NCBI GenBank assembly: GCA_019454205.1
Contig: CP075369.1
Location: forward strand, 62,001-126,000
From: Xanthobacteraceae bacterium
Lineage (GTDB): Bacteria; Pseudomonadota; Alphaproteobacteria; Rhizobiales; Xanthobacteraceae
DNA length: 64,000 bases
Reading direction: 5' to 3'
The translations under genes and the position numbers were made by a program. Below, piece after piece: positions 42,278 to 51,180 of this stretch. The notes beneath the pieces were generated by a model, which saw only the letters and a program-made list of their open reading frames with translations, had not been told where the DNA came from and ran no database searches. The first letter of the stretch is position 1. Each line of letters begins with the position of its first letter.

Positions 42278-44002
42278 TTACTTTTTCTTGAGTGCGCTTT
42301 GCGGGTTGAGATTGCCGATGCGGCCGGACTCGCTGCCCGCCGCCGGATCGATCACCGCGTTGATGAGGGTTGGCTTGCCGCTGTCGAGGGCGGCATTGAT
42401 CGCCTGACGGAGTTCGTCGGGAGAGGTGGCGTTTACGCCGACACCGCCAAACGCTTCCATCATTTTGTCGTAGCGCGCGCCCTTCACGAATACCGTGGTG
42501 GCAGGATCGCTGCTCGCAGTATTCACATCGGTACCGCGATAGATGCCGTCGTTGTTGAAGATGACGACACAGACCGGGAGCTTGTAGCGGGCAATCGTTT
42601 CGACCTCCATACCGGAGAAGCCGAACGCCGAGTCGCCTTCGACCGCGAGTACCTTGTGGCCGGTTTCGATCGCGGCTGCGATCGAATAGCCCATGCCGAT
42701 ACCCATGATGCCCCAGGTGCCGACGTCGATGCGCTTGCGCGGCTTGTAGATGTCGACGATGCCGCGGGCGAGGTCGAGCGTGTTCGCGCCTTCGTTCACG
42801 AACATCGTGTCCGGGCGCTCCTTGATCACGTTCTTAATGACACCGAGCGCGCCGTGGTAATCCATCGGCACGTTGTTGTTCATGAGCTTCGGCGCCATCT
42901 TGGCGACGTTCTCGTCGCGCTTCTTGGCAACGGTCGCCATCCAGTCGCTGTTCGCCTTCGGGAAGCTGTTGCCCATAGCCGCGAGCAGTGCGTCCACGCT
43001 GGAGCCAATGTCGCCGACGACCGGAGCGACGATTTCGACGTTGGAGTCCATTTCGCGCGGTTCGATGTCGAGCTGCACGAACTTCTTTGGCGCGTCGCCC
43101 CAGTTCTTGCCTTTGCCGTGCGAGAGCAGCCAGTTGAGGCGTGCGCCCATCATGATCACGACGTCCGAGTCTTTCAGGACGAGAGAACGCGCCGCGCCCG
43201 CGCATTGCGGATGGGTGTCGGGCAGGAGACCTTTCGCCATCGACATCGGCAGGAACGGAATGCCGCTCTTTTCGACGAAGTTCTTGATGGCTTCATCGGC
43301 CTGCGCGTAGGCAGCGCCCTTGCCAAGAATAATGAGCGGCTTCTTCGCGCCCTTGATCACGTCGAGCGCGCGCTTGATCGCATCCGGCGCAGGAATCTGC
43401 GCGGGCGCCGCGTCGATCACCTTCACCAGCGACTTCTTGCCGGCTTCCGCGCCCATGACCTGACCGAACAGCTTGGCCGGCAGGTCGAGATAGACGCCAC
43501 CGGGACGACCCGATACTGCCGAGCGGATCGCACGGGCGAGGCCGATGCCGATGTCCTGTGCGTGCAGCACGCGATAGGCCGCCTTGCACATGGTTTTGGC
43601 CACGGCGAGCTGGTCCATTTCTTCGTAGTCGCCCTGCTGGAGGTCGACGATCTCGCGCTCGGATGAACCGGAAATCAGGATCATCGGGAAGCAGTTCGTG
43701 GTGGCGTGAGCCAGCGCGGTGAGGCCGTTCAGGAAGCCCGGCGCGGAAACGGTGAGGCAGATGCCCGGCTTCTTGGTAAGCCAGCCCGCGATCGAGGCGG
43801 CGTAGCCCGCGTTCTGTTCGTGGCGGAACGAAAGCACGCGAATGCCCGCGGCCTGCGCCATGCGGCCGAAGTCCGTGATCGGAATGCCCGGCACGCCGTA
43901 GATCGTGTTCAGGCCGTTCAGCTTGAGCGCATCGATCAGGAGATTGAAGCCATCGGTCAGTTCTTCTTCCGGGCCGGCTTGTTTGAGTGCCGCTTCTGCC
44001 AT
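42278..44002 (-). CDS. oxc: Oxalyl-CoA decarboxylase
   Basis: A 574-residue thiamine diphosphate enzyme converting oxalyl-CoA to formyl-CoA and CO2. The cofactor-activating glutamate is E62 in FRHEQNAGYAAS. The ThDP/Mg site is GDSAFGFSGMEVETIARYKLPVCVVIFNN, and the oxalyl-CoA-specific SSER (ISGSSEREIVDLQQGDYEEMDQ) and NNDGIYRG segments are conserved. Length matches Oxalobacter Oxc. It is 23 bases after the GntR gene and precedes frc, forming the core of the oxalate operon. Confidence 0.96.
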   Translation of the reverse strand: MAEAALKQAGPEEELTDGFNLLIDALKLNGLNTIYGVPGIPITDFGRMAQAAGIRVLSFRHEQNAGYAASIAGWLTKKPGICLTVSAPGFLNGLTALAHATTNCFPMILISGSSEREIVDLQQGDYEEMDQLAVAKTMCKAAYRVLHAQDIGIGLARAIRSAVSGRPGGVYLDLPAKLFGQVMGAEAGKKSLVKVIDAAPAQIPAPDAIKRALDVIKGAKKPLIILGKGAAYAQADEAIKNFVEKSGIPFLPMSMAKGLLPDTHPQCAGAARSLVLKDSDVVIMMGARLNWLLSHGKGKNWGDAPKKFVQLDIEPREMDSNVEIVAPVVGDIGSSVDALLAAMGNSFPKANSDWMATVAKKRDENVAKMAPKLMNNNVPMDYHGALGVIKNVIKERPDTMFVNEGANTLDLARGIVDIYKPRKRIDVGTWGIMGIGMGYSIAAAIETGHKVLAVEGDSAFGFSGMEVETIARYKLPVCVVIFNNDGIYRGTDVNTASSDPATTVFVKGARYDKMMEAFGGVGVNATSPDELRQAINAALDSGKPTLINAVIDPAAGSESGRIGNLNPQSALKKK

Positions 44003-44025
44003 TTTGTCCTCCAGAAACCTTTTTC

Positions 44026-44745
44026 TTAGTCGAGATAGTTTGCGTTCTTCGCAACGTGATCGGCGAGGCCGAGCGCATGCTGACGCACCAGCGCTTCAGC
44101 GCGGTCGGTATCGCGCGCCTCGATCGCTTCGATGATGACCAGATGGTCGTGGATCGAGCGGTCGGCGCGGTTCTTTTCAGTGATCGTCTTGCGGCGGATC
44201 ATGCGCATATGCGTGAACAGGTTTTCGGCGAGGCGGATCAGCACCTCGTTCTTGCTCATCGCGATGATGGTCTGATGAAACTGGACGTTCGCCTCGGAAT
44301 ACTCGTCCAGCTTCACATGCAGTTTGCCGTTCTCGAACTTGGCGAATAGTTCGCGGAGCTGGGAAATGTCCTTGTCGGTCGCGTTCTCGGTGATGAGACG
44401 AGCCGCCATGCTTTCCAGCGCAGCCCAGGCCTCGATCAGTTCGACGACTTCTTTTTTGGTCTTGCGGACGATGTAGATGCCGCGGCGTGGCACCGAGCGC
44501 ACGAAACCTTCGCGCTCAAGCTGCGCCATCGCTTCGCGCACGGGCGTGCGGCTGATTCCGAATTGCAGCGCCAGCGCGCGCTCGTCGAGGCGGATTTCGC
44601 CGGGACGATCGTAAATGTCGAGCGAGAGCAGCACTTCTTTCAGTGCGTTGTAGGCGCGGTCTTTGAAGGTTGCGGTGCCTTCGAGCGGCTCGGCCACGAT
44701 GCGCGGCGAAGCGTCGGCATTGCGCAGTATCGGCGTATCACTCAT
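44026..44745 (-). CDS. GntR-family (FCD) transcriptional regulator of the oxalate genes
   Basis: A 239-residue regulator with an N-terminal winged helix (YNALKEVLLSLDIYDRPGEIRLDERALALQFGISRTPVREAMAQLEREGFV, residues about 32-82) and a C-terminal all-helical FCD domain whose metal-binding residues are visible (NVQFHQTII, LFTHMRMIRR, HDHLVIIEAI). The ligand is probably a small carboxylate such as oxalate. It is the first gene of the oxc operon and a GTAAT-N5-ATTAC palindrome lies 38-52 bases upstream of its start, suggesting autoregulation. Confidence 0.9.
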   Translation of the reverse strand: MSDTPILRNADASPRIVAEPLEGTATFKDRAYNALKEVLLSLDIYDRPGEIRLDERALALQFGISRTPVREAMAQLEREGFVRSVPRRGIYIVRKTKKEVVELIEAWAALESMAARLITENATDKDISQLRELFAKFENGKLHVKLDEYSEANVQFHQTIIAMSKNEVLIRLAENLFTHMRMIRRKTITEKNRADRSIHDHLVIIEAIEARDTDRAEALVRQHALGLADHVAKNANYLD

Positions 44746-44782
44746 GCCCTGACCTTCATGCTAACTGCATGAAGCCTTTACT

Positions 44783-44797
44783 GTAATACATAATTAC
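44783..44797. promoter_or_regulatory. Putative GntR operator before the oxalate operon
   Basis: GTAATACATAATTAC has perfect 5-base arms around ACATA. Read on the minus strand it contains AATTATGTAT, which matches AATAATGTAT in the palindrome before tctC (48083-48100) in nine of ten bases. Confidence 0.55.
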
Positions 44798-44820
44798 GGG
44801 GAAGGCGAGTGCCTTCCCCG
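44797..44820 (-). terminator. Hairpin between tctA and the GntR gene
   Basis: CGGGGAAGGC (44797-44806) pairs with GCCTTCCCCG (44811-44820). It lies 12 bases after the tctA stop on the minus strand, but a T-tract is found only on the plus side (GTTTCTTT), so its strength as a tctA terminator is uncertain. Confidence 0.6.
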
Positions 44821-44832
44821 TTTCTTTCGCAA

Positions 44833-46359
44833 TTACGCGGCGGTCGCGGGACGCGCGCCCCGCAATTTCGCGATGCCGGCCGAGATGAGGCCCCAGAACA
44901 GGGCGATGAAGCCGAGCAGCATGATCGAGCTGACCAGCCAGTTGGCGAAAAAGATGCCAAGGCCGCCGCCGGAAGAAATAAGCGCCTGACGGAACGCTTC
45001 TTCCGCGCGGTCGCCGAGTACGAGTGCGAGCACCAGTGGCGCCAGCGGATACTGTGTCTTCTTCATCACGTAACCGAGGATGCCGAAGGCCAGCATCATG
45101 ATCACGTCGAAGAAGCTGTTACGCACCGTATAGGCGCCGATTGCGCAGAACATCAGGATGATGGGCGCGATGATGCCGAACGGAATACGCAGGATCGCCG
45201 CGAGCAACGGCACGCAAGTCAGCACGATGATCAGGCCGACGACGTTGCCAAGATACATCGAAGCGATCAGGCCCCAGACGAACTCTTTCTGTTCGACGAA
45301 CAGCATCGGCCCCGGTTGCAGGCCCCAGATCAGGAGACCGCCGAGCAACACGGCCGCGGTCGGCGAACCCGGCACGCCGAGCGCGAGCATCGGCAGCAGC
45401 GCTGCGGTGCCAGCTGCGTGGGCTGCGGTTTCCGGCGCGACCACGCCTTCGATTTCGCCGTTGCCGAAGTTCTTGCCGCGCTTCGACATGCGTTTGGCGA
45501 TGCCGTAGCTCATGAACGAAGCAGGCGTTGCACCGGCGGGCGTAATGCCCATCCAGACGCCGATGATGCAGGAGCGCAGCGAGAGCCACCAGTATTTGCC
45601 GAGTTCCTTCCAGGTCTGGACCACGACCTTTGCGTTGATCTTGGCTTCGCGGCCCTTGAAGCTCAGCCCTTCCTCCATGGTCAGGAGGATTTCGCCGATG
45701 CCGAACAGGCCGATCACCGCGATCAGGAAGTCGAAGCCGGGGATCAGCTCGGTAATTCCGAAAGTCAGCCGCAGGCCGCCGGTGATCTGGTCGTTGCCGA
45801 TGGTACCGAGTGCGAAGCCGACCGCCATCGCGGTAAGCGTCTTGAACGGCGGCTCCTTCGAGAGGCCGATGAAACTCGCAAAAGCGAGGAAGTAGACGGC
45901 GAATTTTTCTGCCGCGCCAAATCTGAGCGCAAATCCGGCGACCAGTGGCGCCAGCAGCGTGATCAGGATGATCGCGAACAGCGCGCCGACGAACGACGAG
46001 GTGAAGGCTGCGGTGAGTGCTTCGCCGGCGCGGCCCTGCTGCGCCATCGGATAGCCGTCGAACGTGGTCGCGACCGACCACGGTTCGCCGGGAATATTAA
46101 AGAGAATGGATGTAATCGCGCCCCCGAACAGCGCTCCCCAATATATGCAGGAGAGCAGGATGATTGCGGAGACTTGTCCCGCCGGTGTCTGGCCGAGCGA
46201 GAAGGTGAGCGGCAGAAGGATCGCGACGCCGTTGGCGCCGCCAAGACCCGGCAAAATGCCGATGATGATGCCGAGCACGATGCCGATCACCATCAGCAGA
46301 ATGTTGAACGGCACCAGCACCGTTGCGAAGCCGTTGAACAGATTGGCGATTTCTTCCAT
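44833..46359 (-). CDS. tctA: Tripartite tricarboxylate transporter large membrane subunit TctA
   Basis: A 508-residue protein with about 12 membrane segments. The conserved PGLGGANGVAILLPLTF block near residue 35 and the related second block GITPAGATPASFMSYGIAKR / ALGVPGSPTAAVLLGGLLIWGL are TctA signatures. It forms the translocation path of a TTT-family, ion-driven importer with TctB and the receptor TctC. The substrate is not fixed by sequence; location next to the oxalate operon and a shared operator-like core suggest oxalate or another small carboxylate. Confidence 0.94.
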   Translation of the reverse strand: MEEIANLFNGFATVLVPFNILLMVIGIVLGIIIGILPGLGGANGVAILLPLTFSLGQTPAGQVSAIILLSCIYWGALFGGAITSILFNIPGEPWSVATTFDGYPMAQQGRAGEALTAAFTSSFVGALFAIILITLLAPLVAGFALRFGAAEKFAVYFLAFASFIGLSKEPPFKTLTAMAVGFALGTIGNDQITGGLRLTFGITELIPGFDFLIAVIGLFGIGEILLTMEEGLSFKGREAKINAKVVVQTWKELGKYWWLSLRSCIIGVWMGITPAGATPASFMSYGIAKRMSKRGKNFGNGEIEGVVAPETAAHAAGTAALLPMLALGVPGSPTAAVLLGGLLIWGLQPGPMLFVEQKEFVWGLIASMYLGNVVGLIIVLTCVPLLAAILRIPFGIIAPIILMFCAIGAYTVRNSFFDVIMMLAFGILGYVMKKTQYPLAPLVLALVLGDRAEEAFRQALISSGGGLGIFFANWLVSSIMLLGFIALFWGLISAGIAKLRGARPATAA

Positions 46360-46389
46360 GACGAGAACTCGATTTGCGCGGGTTTAGGG

Positions 46390-46917
46390 TCAGTAGCCGA
46401 ACAGGCGGGTAACGGAGCGGACGATCTGCTCGCCGAACAGGCCGTCGGGCAGGGCGATCAGGAACCACTTCTGGAATACGAAGTAGATGATGACCGGCAT
46501 CGAGATCGCGATGACCGCGGTAAACAACGGCTTGTAGCCGCTCAGCACGATCATGAAGTAAGCGATCAGCAGCGCCGAAGCGATGTAGATGCCGATCAAG
46601 TAAATGGTGATGATGTAGGCGAGTGTCGGCAGCGCCACCGAGGCGACTTGCGCGATATGTCCCCATTCCGAGAAAATACCGAGATCGCTTTTGTCTTTGA
46701 GAATCAGGAGTAGCGTCACGCCTGCTCCGATGAGAACGAGCACACCCATCAGGAAGGGAAAGAACCCGGCGCGCGGACCGTCGAAACCCCAGGTAATTCC
46801 CGCTTTCACCGCACCGGCGACGATGATGGCGCCGAACAGCGCGAAGAAAAGCGCGATCGCGATCTCGAACGTGCGCTGTGAAGGGCCGCTTTTTGCGGCA
46901 TTGTGATCGCCACTCAT
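46390..46917 (-). CDS. tctB: Tripartite tricarboxylate transporter small membrane subunit TctB
   Basis: A 175-residue protein with four predicted membrane segments (about 18-40, 50-70, 90-125, 130-150), as usual for TctB. I chose the ATG at 46917, which has AGGTAG upstream; the longer frame would need a TTG at 46950. It lies between tctC and tctA on the minus strand. Confidence 0.88.
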   Translation of the reverse strand: MSGDHNAAKSGPSQRTFEIAIALFFALFGAIIVAGAVKAGITWGFDGPRAGFFPFLMGVLVLIGAGVTLLLILKDKSDLGIFSEWGHIAQVASVALPTLAYIITIYLIGIYIASALLIAYFMIVLSGYKPLFTAVIAISMPVIIYFVFQKWFLIALPDGLFGEQIVRSVTRLFGY

Positions 46918-46955
46918 GACGTCTACCTGATTTTTTGAGGAAAAAGACAAGAAAA

Positions 46956-46982
46956 CGCCGGCGGCTTTGTCTGCCGCCGGCG
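46956..46982 (-). terminator. Intercistronic hairpin after tctC
   Basis: CGCCGGCGGC (46956-46965) pairs with GCCGCCGGCG (46973-46982), followed on the minus strand by TTTTCTTGTC. It lies nine bases after the tctC stop and probably limits read-through so that the receptor is made in excess. Confidence 0.82.
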
Positions 46983-46991
46983 GGAGGATCG

Positions 46992-47999
46992 TTAGCTCTT
47001 GTTGGCGAGGAAGCCTGCGGCTTTCATCAACTCATAGTGACGTTGATGTTCCTTCTCGACCCAGGTCTTGAACTCGTCGCCGGTCATGAAGGTCTGGTTG
47101 AAAGCGCCTTGCGCCATCAGTTCCTTCCATTCCGGGGTCTCGCGAACCTTGCGGAACAGATCGACGTAGAACTTGACCTGATCGGCGGTGACGCCTGCCG
47201 GCATGAAGAAGCCGCGCAGCATCAGGTATTCGACGTCCAGACCCTGCGACTTGCAGGTCGGAATGCTGTTCCACGCTGCATCGCCGGCGATCTTGGTATC
47301 GTAAGCGAGCGGCTTGGAGTCGAACACGCAGAGCGGACGCAGCTTGCCGCCGCGCCAGTGCGCGACCGCCTCGATCGGGTTGTTCACGGTAGCATCGGCA
47401 TGGTTGCCGACGAGCTGCACGGCAACTTCGCCGCCGCCGCGATACGGAACGTAGGTGAACTTCACGCCCGCCGCCTTTTCGACGGCAACCGTGATGATCT
47501 GGTCTTCCTGCCGCGAGCCGGTGCCGGCCATCTTGAAGCCGCCCTTCTTTGCGGCCTCGATGAATTCCTTCACGTTCTTGTACGGCTTCTCGGCGTTGAC
47601 CCAGAGCACGAACTCGTCGAGCGCGAGCATGGCTACCGGGGTCAGATCCTTCCAGTTGAAAGGAATGTCAGTGGCGAGCGGGGTAGTGAACAGGTTCGAG
47701 AGCGTGATGATGAGCTTGTGCGGATTGCCGCTCGATCCCTTCACGTCAAGGAAGCCTTCGCCGCCGGCACCGCCGGCCTTGTTCACGACGACAAGCGGCT
47801 GTTCCATCAGCTTGTGCTTGGCGACGATGCCCTGAATGGCGCGTGCCATCTGATCGGCGCCGCCGCCAGTGCCTGCCGGTACGATGATTTCGACCGGACG
47901 ATCGGGCTTCCATTGCGCGTTCGCCGGCGAACCTGCGAACGCCGTCGCGCCGAGCAGCGCGAGAGCCAACGCAAGCGATTTGTTTTTTGATTGGATCAT
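46992..47999 (-). CDS. tctC: Tripartite tricarboxylate transporter substrate-binding protein TctC
   Basis: A 335-residue periplasmic receptor with a standard signal peptide (LALALALLGATAFAGSPANAQ). The mature protein starts WKPDRPVEIIVPAGTGGGADQMAR, the classical TctC/BugT opening with the ligand-loop glycine-rich turn, and continues with VVVNKAGGAGGEGFL and YVPYRGGGEVAVQLVGNHADATVNNP. It captures a small carboxylate for TctAB. It is the first gene of the tct operon, and a palindrome lies 84-101 bases upstream of its start. Confidence 0.94.
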   Translation of the reverse strand: MIQSKNKSLALALALLGATAFAGSPANAQWKPDRPVEIIVPAGTGGGADQMARAIQGIVAKHKLMEQPLVVVNKAGGAGGEGFLDVKGSSGNPHKLIITLSNLFTTPLATDIPFNWKDLTPVAMLALDEFVLWVNAEKPYKNVKEFIEAAKKGGFKMAGTGSRQEDQIITVAVEKAAGVKFTYVPYRGGGEVAVQLVGNHADATVNNPIEAVAHWRGGKLRPLCVFDSKPLAYDTKIAGDAAWNSIPTCKSQGLDVEYLMLRGFFMPAGVTADQVKFYVDLFRKVRETPEWKELMAQGAFNQTFMTGDEFKTWVEKEHQRHYELMKAAGFLANKS

Positions 48000-48082
48000 T
48001 CCGTCCTCCCAGTGATTAACGAACCGATCTTGCGCCGGTTTTGATCGCTTACGCTAATCCGAAGGGAGAGCTACTTACAATA

Positions 48083-48100
48083 AATAATGCATACATTATT
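48083..48100. promoter_or_regulatory. Putative GntR operator before tctC
   Basis: AATAATG (48083-48089) and CATTATT (48094-48100) are perfect 7-base inverted arms around CATA in an AT-rich island. On the minus strand it shares the AATWATGTAT core with the site before the GntR gene. Confidence 0.55.
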
Positions 48101-48412
48101 CCAGAGATTCGTTGATGCGCTGCGCGAATTTCCCCGCTGCACGCGCTAACCGGAAATCGACTCTGACGATTCCGATAGAGTGCCTCTATTACCTCGCGCT
48201 GCTTGCGAGTGAGTCGCATGCTACACGTGCTGCATGCGTTTCATTTTAGAACGGCACCCTGGGGTGTGAGGCCAACATTCCGGTGCCACGGCAGCATCGT
48301 TCATTGCGGATAGTGATTGAGAGAGGAGTAGCCCGACTGAAATGCGTCGTGCAGCAGAGAAACCAGATGATTCTCAAGGGCTTCTGCAGACCTTCCCATA
48401 CAGAAAAATAAT

Positions 48413-48427
48413 GTTATAGTTCATAAC
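48413..48427. promoter_or_regulatory. Putative MarR operator before the hydroxycinnamate operon, copy 2
   Basis: GTTATAGTTCATAAC has perfect 5-base arms (GTTAT/ATAAC) around AGTTC and ends 22 bases before the start codon at 48450, where a repressor would block transcription. It is nearly repeated at 1873-1887. Confidence 0.6.
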
Positions 48428-48449
48428 TAATTCACCGGACTTCGATCCC

Positions 48450-49253
48450 ATGAGCAATGCCGCTCTACCCGCTGCGTTAAACGCTTTGCCGAATTCGTTG
48501 CGTGTCTCGCTTGATGGCGAGATCGCGATCCTCAAACTCTCGCGCGCAGAGAAACGCAACGCATTGAACGAGGATATTGTCCGCGGCCTTCAGCACTTCT
48601 TCGAGAACGTGCCCGCCAGTGTGAAGGCGGTCGTGATCCACGGTGACGGAGAACATTTCTCCGCGGGTCTCGATCTGTCCGATCTCACGGAAACCAATTT
48701 CACTTCCGGTTTTCATCATTCGCGGATGTGGCATCACGCGTTCGAGCGGATCGAGTTCGGACCGGTACCGGTGGTTTCCGTTCTGCATGGCGCGGTCGTC
48801 GGCGGCGGGCTGGAGCTTGCCTGCTCGACGCATGTCCGCGTCGCCGAGCCCTCCGCGTTCTACGCGTTACCGGAAGGAAGCCGCGGCATCTTCGTTGGCG
48901 GCGGCGGTTCGGTGCGTATTCCGCGTCTGATCGGCACCGCGAAGACGATGGACATGATGCTGACGGGGCGAGTGTTCAACGCGGAAGACGGCCAGCAGAT
49001 CGGCATCTCAAATTATCTGGTGGCGAACGGCGAGGGCCTCGCGAAAGGCGTCGAGCTTGCGAAACGCATCGCAAACAATGCGCCGCTCACCAATTTCGCG
49101 ATCACGCAGGTCATGCCGCGCATTGCGGAATTCGACACGGCCGGCGGCTATGTGGTCGAGGCGATGATTTCGTCCGTTGCTTCCTCCGACCCGGAAGCGA
49201 AGGAACGCCTGCGCGCATTTCTGGAAAAGCGCGGACCGAAAGTGGTCCGCTGA
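48450..49253 (+). CDS. Crotonase-family hydratase (hydroxycinnamoyl-CoA hydratase candidate)
   Basis: A 267-residue crotonase with oxyanion-hole motifs (HFSAGLDLSDL, GAVVGGGLELA) and both usual acidic residues, E122 in GGLELA and E142 in ALPEGSRG. The neighbours (feruloyl-CoA synthase, thiolase, SDR, thioesterase) suggest it hydrates feruloyl-/coumaroyl-CoA to the 3-hydroxy acyl-CoA in a beta-oxidative route. A hydratase-lyase (HCHL) that releases an aldehyde is less likely because a dehydrogenase and thiolase are present and no vanillin dehydrogenase is seen. Confidence 0.85.
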   Translation: MSNAALPAALNALPNSLRVSLDGEIAILKLSRAEKRNALNEDIVRGLQHFFENVPASVKAVVIHGDGEHFSAGLDLSDLTETNFTSGFHHSRMWHHAFERIEFGPVPVVSVLHGAVVGGGLELACSTHVRVAEPSAFYALPEGSRGIFVGGGGSVRIPRLIGTAKTMDMMLTGRVFNAEDGQQIGISNYLVANGEGLAKGVELAKRIANNAPLTNFAITQVMPRIAEFDTAGGYVVEAMISSVASSDPEAKERLRAFLEKRGPKVVR

Positions 49254-49295
49254 CACGAGTCCCGCGAACGGGACCGGATAAAGGGAGAGGCGGCG

Positions 49296-51179
49296 ATGCC
49301 GGAGCCGGTGCGCCGGGAAAATTCGCGGGAGCACGATGTGCCCGTGCGCAACGTACGGCTTGGTTCGCTCGAACCAGCAGTCGAGCGGCGTGCCGACGGC
49401 GTGATCTATTTGAAATGCAAGGCGCCGCTGGCAGCCTATCCGGACAAGATCACCGAACGGCTCGATCACTGGGCGCGCGAAACGCCGGAAAACATATTCA
49501 TGGCGGAGCGTGCGGGCGAAGGCTGGCGCGAGAGCAGCTATGTGCAGACGCGCCGTATTGCCCGCAACATCGGCGAAGCGCTGCTGCAGCGGAATCTTTC
49601 CGCGGAGAGGCCGATCGTTATCCTTTCCGGCAACGGCCTCGACCATCAATTCCTGAGCCTCGGCGCGCTTTATGCGGGGATTCCCTACGCGCCGGTTTCT
49701 CCTGCCTATTCGCTGGTCTCGCAGGATTTCGCGAAGCTGCGCGAAATCTTCACGCTGCTGACGCCGGGCCTTGTCTTCGTCAGCGACGGGGCGATGTTCG
49801 CGAAAGCAATCGAAGCCGTCGTGCCGGAAGGCGTCGAGATCGTCGTCGTGAAGAACCCGGTTCCGGCGCGCCCCTGCACGCTGTTCGGTGACCTGATGCA
49901 AGCCGAGGCGGGCGAGGCGCTGGAAACGGCGCACGCGAAGATCGGCCCCGATACCATTGCGAAGTTTCTTTTCACTTCCGGTTCGACCGGCGTGCCGAAG
50001 GCGGTCATCAACACGCAGCGTATGCTGTGCGCCAATCAGGTGATGTTGCGCTCCGCGCTTGCGTTCTTTCAGGATGAGCCGCCGGTGACGCTGGACTGGG
50101 CGCCATGGCACCACACTGCGGGCGGCAATCACGATGTCGGCCTCGTATTGTATAACGGCGGCACGTTCTACATCGACGAAGGCAAACCCGCGCCGGGCGC
50201 AATCGAAGCCACCGTACGCAACCTGCGCGACGTCGCCTGCACCTGGTACTTCAATGTGCCGAAAGGCTACGAGGTGCTGATCCCGTATCTGCGCGCCGAC
50301 AAGGCATTGCGCGAAACGTTCTTCAGCAAGCTGAAAGTGCTGTGGTTCGCGGGCGCGGCGCTGTCGCAGCCGGTATTCGACGCGATGAAGGAACTGGCGG
50401 TCGAAACCTGCGGCGAGCGTATTCCGTTTCTCACCGGCCTCGGCTCCACCGAAACCGCGCCGTTCGCGCTGGGCCGCATGTGGGACAGCGAGCACTCGAC
50501 CAACATGGGCCTGCCCGCGCCGGGCATCGAACTGAAACTCGTCCCCGCGCAGGGCAAGCTCGAAGCGCGGCTGCGTGGGCCGAACATTACGCCCGGCTAC
50601 TGGCGGCAGCCGGAACTGACGAAGGCAGCTTTCGACGAGGAAGGATTCTATCGCCTCGGCGACGCGCTCAAATTCGAGGACCCGACCCACCCGGAGAAAG
50701 GCCTGCTGTTCGACGGGCGGCTCACCGAAGATTTCAAACTGTCTACCGGAACCTGGGTGAGCGTCGGCCCTCTGCGCACGCAGATCATGAACCGCTTCCA
50801 GCCCTATATGCGCGACGTCGTGCTTGCGGGCGAGAACGAAAACGAAATCACCGCCCTCGGCGTGCCCGACATGCCGGCGATCCGCGCGTTGCATCCCGAA
50901 CTCGATAAAAGCCTTTCCGACGCGGAAGTGCTTGCCGCGAAGCCCGTGCGCGTGCGCGTACAGGAGCGCCTCCGCGCTTTCATTCGCGACAGCACCGGCA
51001 GCTCGAATTGCCTGATTCGCGTCCTGCTGCTGGACGAGCCGCCGTCGATGGACGCGGGCGAGATGACCGACAAAGGCTCGCTCAACCAGCGCGCACTGCT
51101 CGCGCGCCGCGCGCATTTGGTGAAAGAACTCTATGCAAGCCCGCCGTCCGTGCGGGTGATCGCAGCGGAAGGAAACTGA
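49296..51179 (+). CDS. fcs: Feruloyl-CoA synthase (hydroxycinnamate:CoA ligase)
   Basis: A 627-residue ANL ligase. The P-loop is LFTSGSTGVPKAVI; GLGSTETAPFA, NITPGYWRQPELT and the unusual hinge region KGLLFDGRLTEDFKLSTGTWVSVGPLR match feruloyl-CoA synthases rather than fatty-acid ligases. It activates hydroxycinnamates such as ferulate and p-coumarate with ATP and CoA in the cytosol. It lies 42 bases after the hydratase gene and one base before the thiolase gene. Confidence 0.88.
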   Translation: MPEPVRRENSREHDVPVRNVRLGSLEPAVERRADGVIYLKCKAPLAAYPDKITERLDHWARETPENIFMAERAGEGWRESSYVQTRRIARNIGEALLQRNLSAERPIVILSGNGLDHQFLSLGALYAGIPYAPVSPAYSLVSQDFAKLREIFTLLTPGLVFVSDGAMFAKAIEAVVPEGVEIVVVKNPVPARPCTLFGDLMQAEAGEALETAHAKIGPDTIAKFLFTSGSTGVPKAVINTQRMLCANQVMLRSALAFFQDEPPVTLDWAPWHHTAGGNHDVGLVLYNGGTFYIDEGKPAPGAIEATVRNLRDVACTWYFNVPKGYEVLIPYLRADKALRETFFSKLKVLWFAGAALSQPVFDAMKELAVETCGERIPFLTGLGSTETAPFALGRMWDSEHSTNMGLPAPGIELKLVPAQGKLEARLRGPNITPGYWRQPELTKAAFDEEGFYRLGDALKFEDPTHPEKGLLFDGRLTEDFKLSTGTWVSVGPLRTQIMNRFQPYMRDVVLAGENENEITALGVPDMPAIRALHPELDKSLSDAEVLAAKPVRVRVQERLRAFIRDSTGSSNCLIRVLLLDEPPSMDAGEMTDKGSLNQRALLARRAHLVKELYASPPSVRVIAAEGN

Positions 51180-51180
51180 C

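Larger units (their letters stand above)
48000..48449. promoter_or_regulatory. 450-bp divergent control region between tctC and the hydroxycinnamate operon
   Basis: No gene is visible. It holds the tctC palindrome (48083-48100) and the MarR-type site (48413-48427), listed separately. The middle (48160-48380) shows no clear structure. Confidence 0.6.

Noticed and set aside
44809..46713. A 634-codon plus-strand frame opposite tctA and tctB.
   Set aside because: Low-complexity Asp/Glu/Arg/His-rich product; the opposite strand encodes clear TctA and TctB.
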